Notes under the pieces: model-generated
What the model was told of the DNA's origin: nothing
Databases searched by the model: none
The model's input: the letters and a program-made list of their open reading frames with translations, nothing else
Source: Patiria pectinifera
Lineage: Eukaryota > Echinodermata > Asteroidea > Valvatida > Asterinidae
Reading direction: 5' to 3'
Assembly (NCBI GenBank): GCA_029964075.1
Contig: CM057149.1
Location: forward strand, 15,452,197 to 15,516,196
DNA length: 64,000 nucleotides
Translations under genes and position numbers: made by a program
Part shown: piece by piece, positions 45,101 to 57,100 of the stretch
Position numbering within the stretch: position 1 is the first letter of the stretch
Layout of the letters: each line of letters begins with the position of its first letter

Positions 45101-48100
45101 AGACGCAGTGTAAGTGTAGAACGTGCTGAAAGTTTCATGGATGTGGCTGCCGGAGATAATAGTATTGCATTCATGTATTTGCAGGAAGTTTCTGACCCAC
45201 GGGGAGCTGACCGCAGACACCTTGACCGCCCAGCAAGAGGAGGAGGAAAGACGCAAACGATTGGAGGAACAGAAAAATGCCGCCGCTCTGAACGGAGGTA
45301 TGAAATCCCTCGGCATCAATATGTCCTCATGTTGCCAGTCGGAATAATTATTAGGAGCACTTGTTTGTATTCCTGGACTATCACTTGCAGTGGCCTGCTC
45401 GTGTTGAAAACATGTCAGGAAATTGTCATGTCCAAGTTGCAAATACCGTCACCGTTTTAAATCTGTCAAAAAAACAAGCGTTTAAGCAGTTCGAGATTTT
45501 TTAATATTCTAACAATTTATGATATCCTCTACATGATTACCAAATTTCAAGACACAAAATGCCATTGTTCGTTAATTACGCTGATTACACAAAGTAAGAA
45601 AAGTGCGACACGCTCAGTTTTTCGTTTTGACGAAGTGACGAATCTGTATTCGTCACTTACCCATTGATTTTACTTGTGCGCTATATTTAGATTTATGTAG
45701 CCTCTGCGATTTGCGTTTTGATGAGGTGACGGAAGTGCGTTCTAAAATGTATACATTTTATATAGGCGCGCTCTGTGTACAAACATGTGCTACATTTTTG
45801 TGACGTAGAATTTCTGTTATGACCAAGTGACAAATATGTGTAGTAAATAATGTCTCCTAATTGAACATGATTTTATGACAACAGAGAATTGTTTTTGGCT
45901 ATTTGACTACTGCGCTTTCGCAACAGTTGTATATTTTTACATTTTGTACAGAAAAATACGTTTTGAAAAATTTGCCAATTTTAAATGCTTTCTCGGAACT
46001 CAATTTTACAGCTGTGTGCACAGATTCGTCACTTCGAGAAATTGGTGACAATATGTTGTAGGGATTCAAGGTGTTAGATATTCATTCTCTTACAGTCACA
46101 GAGATGATAAAGTGTAGTTGCTTGGCTTATGACGAAAATGTTCCTGAAGAAGGCTATTAATGCTGTGCATTGTTGAATACCTTTGAATTTGATTGTTCTA
46201 ACATGGACTTGATTGCATATATTACTAACAATAGTTTCTGTTGAGCACCTTTATGCCAATCTCAAATGAAAACATTTTCAATTTATTTTTCAGCATTTGC
46301 CATTCCTCCCGAGTTGATGGAAATCCTAGGTCCCCAGCCACCCCTAGACAGCGGCAGCCAAGGCTTGCCGACATCCGTCGCAGCGACGGTCGACATCCCC
46401 ACCGATCTCACCCCGACGCCGGCCGCTGCTCCGACAGCAGCAGCCGAGCAGAGTGAGGAGGAGTGCATCGTCCTGGGCAGCAGCAGCGAAGGGGAGGAGG
46501 AAGCGTCTAGAAGGAAGAGCCGAGACGTGGCAGCGGCAGCCCATAAGAAAGGTAAGATGGTTAAGGATGTTGTAATAACAGTATCACTTTTTACTCCCAT
46601 GGTCCAACGGTCATACTGTGGAGTGCTGTGGCCTCATGGTTAAGGGCACTGATTCGTGGTCTGCGGGTAAAGCTGCAGGTTGTGGGTTCGAGTCCTGGCG
46701 GGGTCATGGTGCCTGTGCCCTTGGGCAAGGCACTTTGTCACTCATTGCTTCTCTCCACCCAGGAGTAAATGGGTACCTATGAGGGCAGTGATGGTTATTG
46801 TGATTGAATTACATGTAGCTTCCTTGCGCCTAACAGGCAGCATCGAGCTGTACACTCCCCAGGGAGCTGAGATGGTATTTGGAATGTTTAATTGGCCCAA
46901 TGATTAGGGGTAATAATAATGTATAGCGCTTTGATCTTAGTTGAAAGCGCTATATAGGAACCTGTTATTATTATTATACTGTAAACTGCAGTCCTCGTTT
47001 GGATAGAGTCCAAATCCACTCAACCATTTGCTGTCTATCAAGTTCGGGTTGTAAAGTGGTCAGACGACTGCAAACAGCCGTCTCTTGAGGTTGCTGACTA
47101 GTCTTGTTGTAAGGATGATTATCTATGCCCTGTGGCAAGGCCGGCTAGACTCACTATAAGGATTAATTAATTAAAGGATTTATCAGGGTCAATAGGTCAA
47201 CCCACTTTAAAGGAGCACTCACAATGTTATTGTGCTGTGTGTGAATGAGGAACTTATGAAATATGACATTTTCTGATTGAAAAATATAGAAGTACATGTA
47301 GTTAAAAAAATTAAGCAAACCAGACTTTATTTGAGAGCAGAATCGGTCAGCGGAGAGATTTTACATGGAACCCATGTTATACAACAGGCAATCCGTATTT
47401 GAATCAGCTGTTTCTGTCAAATAAAAAGGGAATGTGTTTGTTATCCTGATAAGGCAGAGAAAATGATATTCATCTTTGTTAAAAGCGCTGTATAAATGGC
47501 ACCCTCGCCATGTTTTATGTTGTTGATGTAGCCATTCCAAATTCTCCGGCTGTGCTTGCAGAAAGCCATGTGTCTATGGGGAGTTGTTTCAGCTACATTT
47601 TGGCACAAGTGTAATTCCTAACTGTACCCTAGTAATTTTAGTCTACAATGTATGTAATAGATATGTGAGCAGATCCGCTGATAAATTAGGCAAGACAACC
47701 GCCTCTTGACCTCTAGATATTGACCAATCAGTGGGTGCTCTCTTCTGTCATTCACCCGTTGCGCGTCATAGACAATGGATAAAAAAAACCTGTGTCACAC
47801 CCTCTGTATCATGATACGGGGTAATGCGCCCAGCTGTTGGTGTATTACAAAACACTGCATTCGAATTGACCAGTCAAACCATTTAGTACTGCTTTGGGAA
47901 CGAAATGACGTCATGATGAACAAAAGTCAACTCTGATTGGCTGGCGCGCGGCTTGCATATATGTCTAGACATATCAGACGTTCTACAGGAGATTGTCTCC
48001 GTGGATAACGGATGATACTCAGACTCAGTAATTTGGACATGGCGTATATTTCTGTGCAGACGTGATTGAGATTTCCAGCGACGAGGACGGTGTGACCATC

Positions 48101-51100
48101 CTGAGTGACGAGGACGATGATGAAGAGTTAGCTGAAGGTGGCAGGGAGGAGGAGGAAGTCAGCGGGATGCACACCAACGATGCCTTGAACCAGCCCGACA
48201 TCTTCGGCAGGGTCCTGGTCAACGTCACCCGGCCGCAAGATGAAGAGGACATCTTCCTCCCACCGCAGATTGCCCGGAGTGTCAAGCCCCACCAGGTAGG
48301 GTGTAGTCCATTGAAAGAGCGCCCTCATTGCTATAGCGTAGAGCAGTAATGCAATCCCTTGCGTAGTCTTGGTCCCCTCATTGCTATAGTGTAGAGCACT
48401 ACGCGACCACTTGTGTAGTCTTGGTCCCCTCATTGCTATAGCATAGAGCACTACGCAACCACTTGCGTAGTCTTGGTCCCCTCATTGCTGTAGCGTAGAG
48501 CACTACGTGACCACTCGTGTAGTCTTGGCCTAACACTGTATTTTTGGAGTTCGTTTCCCTTATGTATATGTAGGTGGTCACTGGTAAGTGCGGGCATGTC
48601 GCTGCTTTGGTAGAGGGCACTTTAAAATAACACAACAAATCACATCAAGTCTTGGTAATTTTGGTAGCTCAACCAAGGAACATTGGACCATACATGTGCC
48701 TTGCACAAGTGTATTAGCTTGAAGATACTTGAGGTATGCTCAGCATTTCTCGAGTCCTGCCGCCAAAGTTCCCAAGACTGGAATTGCTTTATCTTGTTGA
48801 TAGTGTCTCATCAGTTTAGATGTCCAAGTCAGTGTCTGATTTGACACTGCTACTATAGCATGAAGGTGTTTAATATGTTTCTGAGGGGAACACATTGTCA
48901 ATTGTAATGTTATACAGGGTGAGTAAAAATAAGCGGAACCCAAACCCCCTAAAATATATTTCATATTTAAAAAAAATATACAGCACCAAAAATAAAAATG
49001 ACCGGAAAGCCAATTTCATAAGCTACTTTTAGATGAAAAAATACTGAAATTGCTCAATCCGTTCAAACAATATCAACATTTAAACGCAATGACCCTTAAA
49101 CCTGTTTCATCCAAAGAAAAGCAATTTATTGTGTATTCTGACTGTTTGGAGCAACAAAGAAAATGACACAGAATACTTGTTTCGACAACTGTCAACCACT
49201 GTAGTACACAGTGTCTTTACTAACAACCCTGGTTGCAAACATGATTCGCAATTTTAGACGAAAGAAGCTTTAGGGTCATTGTGTTTAAATGGTGATATTT
49301 ATTGAACGGATTGAGTAAAATCAGTAATTCTTTTCATCTAAAAGTAGCTTATGAAATTAGCTTTCCAGTCATTATTATTTTTGGTGCTACATACTTTTTG
49401 AAATATGAAATATATAATTTTGGGGGTTTGGGTTTCCGCTGTTTTGACTCGCCCTGTATCTGCTTCTAACTCACATACAGTATCCGGTTCGTTAGTGTGA
49501 CGTCATCTCAATTCAACCGTGCGTACTTAACACGGTGTAGCATAGCACGAATGGAACCGGAAGTTAACGCAACTGGAGCGTTTATCCAATGGGCGCTAGT
49601 CTTCATTCAAGTCACAATCTATTCAAATAAACAGTGGCATACATAACAGTTGTTCCTTTGTAATTGTTCATGCGCTATTACTTTTGACCGGACTTGGAAA
49701 GTGACTTGTGATTTACTTGTGACCGGACTAATGATGGACATGACTGCAACCCTGCTTACACTGTGCACATTTGTACCCTTTTATCTCAATGCAGATTGGA
49801 GGCATCCGTTTCCTGTACGATAACCTGGTAGAGTCGCTGTCCAGATTTCGAGTAACGCTCGGCTTTGGTTGCATCCTGGCTCACAGCATGGGCCTGGGCA
49901 AGACGCTACAGATGATCTCCTTCATCGACATCTTCCTGAGACACACCGAGGCCAAAACGGTGAGTGAAATCCACAGATCTGCACAGAAACAAATTTGCAA
50001 AGCCTCAGTATTAGTATGGAGGTATAGGTGCCTTGACCCTAACTTGCTAGGATGCAACCTCAATCCTGCAAAATCCTCCAACTGCCTCCATGTAAAAATT
50101 GCATACAGCTTCAATCCTGCAAAATCATCCGTTATTTCAGGAATGTGGTCCTTGGAGGGGTGACCACTGCCTCGATCCTGCAAAATCATCCCGCAATCAC
50201 TTTTCAGTATGTTGAGGCAGAGCCAGTGGCATCTTGGAGCAGTGTGACAGATTTCAAGTATAATCTAGGACTAAATTTATGCACGGCTGAGCATAAATAA
50301 CACAAGGTCGGGCCTGAGACCTTGACACAGCCACACACTGTTGCCATAAAGCCTGAATCCGGCAAAATCCTCCATTTTGCAAAGAGGATTTTGGAGGAAT
50401 TGGGAAGGTTAGGGTTAATGGCGATCCATCACAGAGCAGGTTCATGAGTGTAAATGGGTACCGGCATTAGCTGGGGAGTAACCTACGAAGGTCTGGCATA
50501 TCATCCAGGGGGATTAGAATTTTCTCGGTCGTTTCATGCCACGGAAACCAAGCCAGAGAAAAACGTCGCCCTGATGAGTCATATTGGTGCAGGAGACGCT
50601 TTACTTGTAGAGTGAGTTTGATCAATGTTACTTTTAGTCAGCTAGTGATGGATTAGTGATGTTTCTTAAACTTGCACACTAAAAGACAAACAGGGCATTG
50701 CTGGCACCGGCTTTGCTTTTTCGTCGTCGTAGCCCATCGCCTGTCGTGGTGGCTCCAAAAGTTGACAGGTTTGGATACAATCTGATGATCTTGTGCGTAA
50801 TAGACTGGTGCCTGATTACTGTTTGCCAGTAGCATTGCCATATTCAGGATGCATGTGGGGAACTTCACCAAGATGGCAGCAATGAAGATGATTTAAAATT
50901 TCAACAAACTAATCTGAATTCATAAAAAAATGCCCTCTCTCCAAAGGTTCTCTGCATTGTCCCAATCAACACGATTCAAAACTGGGTCGCGGAGTTCAAC
51001 ATTTGGTTGCCGGAACGTCGATCAAACGGTGTCCTGACGGAGAACGAAACCCGGAACAAAAAGAAGGGCTCCAACCGAAAGGCAAAACCCGATGTGACAA

Positions 51101-54100
51101 ACAGTGAAACAAAACCGCTTGATAACACTGAGTCAGGCGAGAGCATGTCGCTCCCGGGGGACTGTAACAGTCCAGGAGAGACAGCAACCCCTACGATGGA
51201 GAGGTTGCCGGGAAATGAAGATGCATCAATGTCGTCCTGCGACGGTCAAGCGTCATCGTCAACGTCAACGAAGTCGTCGCCGAAGGCTGACGGGGAGGAC
51301 TTTCCCGAGGAGATCGTGTACAGGCAGTTTCCGCTCTATGTCATGAATGACACTCACAGGAACATGGCTGCACGCCATCAGGTTATCAGTAAGTTGAGAA
51401 GTTACCAAACGAGATCCCAAAGTTGTCAGTATTTTCACGATCGAGGTTCTTTGAGTGGTAAGAAGGAAAATGCTGGTTTCTTGCTAGCGATATCAATGCA
51501 GCAATTTAAAGGACCATGAAATGTAATTTTGTAATGCCGTCCTTTAAAATGCAGTTTTGTGCCCCATTTGGCCTCATTTCCAATTTTTTTTTGCCATTTT
51601 CCACGTTAGTTTAGTGCCTTTTTGGTTTTTATGCTAATGCAAATTTCCATATTCGCGAGCAAAAGTGTGATGTCATTTCAGGCAGAAATCTCAATGTTAC
51701 ACTTATTTCAGCACCAATAGTTGCAAGAATTTTGGATAGTGAGCTGTCGTATAAATCCTTTTCTGTGATGATTCGTCGTTGTGTCAGTGCATGGCAGTAA
51801 GCCTATGAGCAAACTTTTCTCACAGATGTTTTCCATCAGCAAATTTTTGTGGGTTCACAATTTGAACAGAAAACCCCTAAACTGAACAGTGTCTTCCTGA
51901 AAAGACATCACGGCAACAGCGCCCTCAGCTGTGCAGAAAAGCATGGAGAATTTGTTTAAAGAAGTGCACTTTTCAATAAAATAAATCAAAAAGGGATTGA
52001 GAGCAGTAGAAAGTTGCAGAAAATATGTTCCTGTGTAAAAATTCATTCCATGGGCCCTTTAAAAATGTTTTGATTTCATGACATTGTTTTCTGGGGTAGG
52101 CTTGGACATCATTCTCTACACAAAAGTTTAATACACGCAAAAGTGAAGAGTAACTTTTGTTGAATGCTTAAGAAGACTGATAGTGATTACTGAAAAAAAT
52201 GTTCTTAACACCCATTTCAGACATGCGTTCTAGAATCGCAAGAATGACTTGGGTCCACCCAAATCGATTTTGCATTTCAGACAGGCAAACTTCATGCACA
52301 GAGTTTCAACTGACCAGACTCAATATTCATTTGGAATGACTTCATCAGTCAAGCTTTCGATGCAGTCATCCTGTTTCAAACTTAAAAGTTTCTCATGTAC
52401 TTTTATACCATGATGCAAATCTTAGGAATAATTTGGGTTGATTCTAACGCAGGAACACAAGTCTGAAACGATAATCTGACTCCATGTGTTGGATTTGTCG
52501 CCCTCCATTTGTTGGTTTTGTCTCCGCTCTAGTGGTATGTGTATAGGGCTCGTTCAATGACGGCCATCTCTGTAGGAGAACTGCAACTGCGTATTTTATG
52601 CAATCAAGCACGCATTGCGCAGTGTTGAACATTTTCCAAACGCGCGCTTGTTGCTCGAAATGTGTTCCAAGTACGACGCAGCCGATGCGCGTTGTGCAAG
52701 ATGACGTTCAAAGTGCCGATACACGTGGATGGTCTGTAGGAAATGACGTCATATGAACAAGACCTATATTGTACTATATATTGGTTACGTGGTTTCATGT
52801 CATGTCATTGTTCATAAATGCCAGTGGAAGCTGAATCTCTATACTTTTTAGTGTGGAAAATAAAGTTGAACTTGAATATGAATTAACGTTCACGCACCGT
52901 TCATTATGCACATGACTACAAAATGAAAAACGCATTCTCGGCAATCTTTTAGTGGCATGTATTCAAATTTTTTTTTTGGTCGTGATTCATCTCAGCCACA
53001 TGGTACAAGACAGGGGGCGTCCTCCTGATGGGCTACGAGATGTACCGTCTCCTCAGTCTGCGAGGAGCCTCCGCCTCTTCCAACAGGACCTCCTTCTCCT
53101 TATCCAAACACCTCGCCAACCGAAAGAAGAAGAAGAAGAAAAAGGCGTCCGACGGCGCGGACGAGCCGGAAATTATCGACCTGGAGGAGGAAGACAAGAA
53201 TACCATCATGGCGGAGGGGCTGCACAAGGCGTTGTGCAGGCCGGGCCCGGACCTGGTGGTCTGCGACGAGGGGCACCGGATCAAGAACATCCACGCGGGC
53301 ATCTCCCAGGCACTCAAGAACATCAGGACAAGGTACTGGCTGTGGTTATCCTTGTCAAGGAAGGCTAAGTCTAGTTGATCAATTCATTTTTTTGTATTTG
53401 TGTTTTATTTGGAAAATAAATAATTCAGTGGTCAAAAATTTTGAATGTCCATGCCATCCGAATGTAATGGGAAAAGAGGACTATTTTTGTCATTCTTTTA
53501 GATTACACACAATTGATAAAATCGGTATGAAAATCCATAAAAGTACTCAATTCATGTTTGCAAAGTTTCTCATTTCAACTGTTGTAAGTAGTCATGGTAG
53601 TCGATAATAAAAAAAAAATGAGAAAAAATAAAATATGAGGAATCCAGCCCAATTTTAATCCTAACTTTAATAGGCATTTTTGCTAGGATGCAACCTCGAT
53701 CCTGCAAATTCCTTGAACTGCTTCCATGTAAAAATTGCATTGAGCCTCAGTCCTGCAAAATCCTCCATTATTTCTTGAATGTGGTCCTTGGAGGGTGACC
53801 ACTGCCTGAATCCTGCAAAATCCTCCAGCAGTCACTGTCAATATGTTGAGGCAGAGCCAGTGACATCCTGGAGCAATGCGGAATATGGAGTATTTTGAGT
53901 ATAATTGATAATCTAGGCCTAAATTTATGCACGGCTGAGCATTAACAACACAAGGTCTGGCCCAAAACCTTAAAACATTGCATCCTCCAAAATCAGCTAC
54001 GCATTTTTGCCATAATAGCCTCAATCCTACAAAATCCTCCATTTTGCAAAGAGGATTTGGGAGGATTTGGGAAGGTTAGGGTTAAAGATGTACAGTCCAT

Positions 54101-57100
54101 GCTCTTCAACAGAGCACTTCTGGAGCTGAATTATCAAAAGATGCAACAGCTCTGGCAATGTATGATGTAAGCTAAATAAATAAATAACTGTCAACTGTCA
54201 GAATTGAGTTGAATTGAAGCTGAAAATGGTTTGTCGAATGCTGTGTAAAAGCTTTATGGGGTTCCAAAAATAGTCCATATAACTTCTTTTTTGTTGTTGC
54301 ACATCTGCTAAAAAAGAGCCAAAAACTTATTAAACAAATCCTTCCTTTACCACAGACGACGAGTTGTTTTGACTGGATACCCGCTGCAGAACAACCTGCA
54401 GGAGTACTGGTGCATGGTGGACTTCGTCCGGCCAAACTTCCTCGGTACCCGGCACGAGTTTGCCAACCTGTTCGAGAGGCCCATCCAGAACGGTCAATGC
54501 ATAGACAGCACGCAAAAGGTAAAGTCTGTGAGATGGGAATTTTGTATCGGGGAGATCTACATTCACTATTAAGTTTCTCTCTTCACGAACGTTATTTCAT
54601 TAAAGATAGAGTAGATCATTTGCAGCTATGCAAAAAGTAACTGACAAAATTATCGATGAAAAGCTTACTTGGTTTAAAAGAAGGTGGTGGCACTAAACTC
54701 TCTGTGAAAGGTTTCTTTCTGGCATGCTGTCGTTTTGAAAAAACAATGCAAGAAGGCCATTTCCAAAGTTGCATCAAGTGAAGAACCCAGTAACACTTAT
54801 AACTAAGAGAAGGGGTTTGCCCCGGTGTTTTTGGCAGTGGCTGCAATGTGTGCCGCAGCACCTTCTAAACCCTTATAAGGTGCTACATAATGGGTCTCAT
54901 ATTTCTCATAAACTTTATTTACCTTTCTTTAATAATAGACATATTTCCAGCCCCTTGAGTACCTCATAGTTGGTAGATACATGCGCTATATAAGACTCCG
55001 ATATTATTATTATTATTAAAAACAAAGTTCAACATAACACCACCTACACTAAAGATAACACAACTGTACTAAAGATAACTTCTGTGTAGTATTAGAGTAT
55101 ACATCCAGTTATTACAAAAAAAAAAGAACGATGAGTTTGGTGCCAAAGATTGTACGCCACTGTTTCCCTCCTTCCCCCACAGGACATGCAGTTGATGCGT
55201 TTCCGAGCCCACGTCCTGTTCAGCCTCCTGGAAGGCTTCGTCCAGCGGCGCGGCTTCTCTGTCCTGCACAGCACCCTGCCGCCCAAGGAGGAGAGCGTGC
55301 TGCTCGTGCGGCTGACCCCCTTCCAGCGTGGACTGTACATCAAGTTCATGCAGTCATTCACTGAGATGGGCGCTGGGGGATGGTGCTCCGCCAACCCCCT
55401 CAAGGCTTTCTCGGTTGGTTGCAAGGTGAGTACGGATGTTTTCCTGGCATTGTCACTTATGCTCATCTTTTTTTTGTTTTTCTTTGAGTGATCCTTGATT
55501 ACTGTTTCCCAGGTTTGCAACAATGTTTCTAGCATCGTGTCTTTGGGCATCATCCCTGGCTACATGGCATAGACTCGGTGGTTTATGGCTTCTGACTAGC
55601 GCCCCTTGAGCAAAGACATTGAAAAAATAGGGAACCGCCAACATAGGGCTGGATAGCTCAGTTGGTAGAGCACTGGAACGGCAATCCGGAGGTCACAGGT
55701 TCAAACCCTGCTACAGTCAGTTTCTTTGTTCAACGTTAAATTTTGTTTTCTTTTTTTAACAAATACTTTGTTAATTCTGCTCCCTACTGACTCTTTATCC
55801 TCGTCCTTTTGTTTTACTTTTGGTATGCAACCAGAAGTGGTATGATGAACCTTTTCTGATTTGGCCATAAGCCCCGCCCATCTTTGGTTTGTGTACAATT
55901 CTGTCAGTGCTAGTGATCAAATTGACTGAGCTGTTGTGGTCACTTGACAAAAAATCATTATCTAATTGGCCAATGAACATTGTTTGATTGACACCAATAG
56001 CAATCCCATGTAAATATGTGGAGTTTTCATTTCCGATAATTTCATGTGTTGGATGAAGGTTGAAATTAAGTGTTTGGAGGATTTGGAGTTTCTGCTTTCC
56101 AACCCCAACCTCCCCTTTCTTTAAGTACCCATCATACATTTGCATTCATTGAAGTGGAATATTCAACTATTTTTTTGCCCTCCCATCCTAGATTTGGAAT
56201 CACCCAGATATCCTCTGCGACGTTCTTCAAAAGCGAGACGAAATGGCCGACCTGGACACGGACTTGGACCTCCCAGAAACGTCTGCGAGGTGAGGAAAAA
56301 TGAAATGAAACCAGACATGTGGTTAAATGCAGAGGTACTGACTTTCATCAATTGTACACTTGTCAATGATTGTTGGACTAGTCTAGTTGACTATTCGAAG
56401 ACCAGCTTAGTTAGGTTTGTCACATCGCTGGTTATCATTAGCCGAATGCCGGTTATCATTAGCTGGAAAGAGAACCACTTTATTCTGTTCTACCAGCCAT
56501 GGTGCTTCATAATCTGCTTAACCCTAACCACCCCCAACCCTTCAAAATCCAACTGCTTGTTTTGTTTGATTCTGTTGGAGTGAGTACTGCACTAGTAAAC
56601 TGATTATGCTTTACGTGGGGTCAGGCATACCACCATAATCAAAGTCCAACAGTTTGGGTGTGGAGTTTACCATATGGTGTTGGATTTTGCAAGAGTGAGG
56701 AAGGATCCTAGTAAATCACTCAAGGGGTTAATGCAATGAAGGATGGGCAACTTGGCAGCATGGACGAAGCAGCTTGATTTGACTGCTAAATGCAACAGTA
56801 TGCAACAATTATGTTTTACCACCGTAGATTTGTGTCGCATGTAGCAGGTTTAGGGTTAAAGCTAGCACAGGACTTGGATGCTGCCATTCATACCAGTTAG
56901 TGATTTTGTCTCTAGTAGTCATGAAATTAAATGTTTAGCCTCGCATTGGACTATGTGCATAAGCGGTAGAGGGCACTTCACAACCACTCTCAAGAGCTCT
57001 GTAGATGCAGATTGTTTGCGGATATTTGGTGCAAAGTATGCACCATTAATTTGTACACAAACCCGTCTCGTCCTTGCATGCACATCAGATATACAAAAGT

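Noticed and set aside
55647-55720. tRNA gene
   Set aside because: Box A and box B are present, but the acceptor and anticodon arms do not pair and an equally long copy exists at 10831-10986; it is a SINE.
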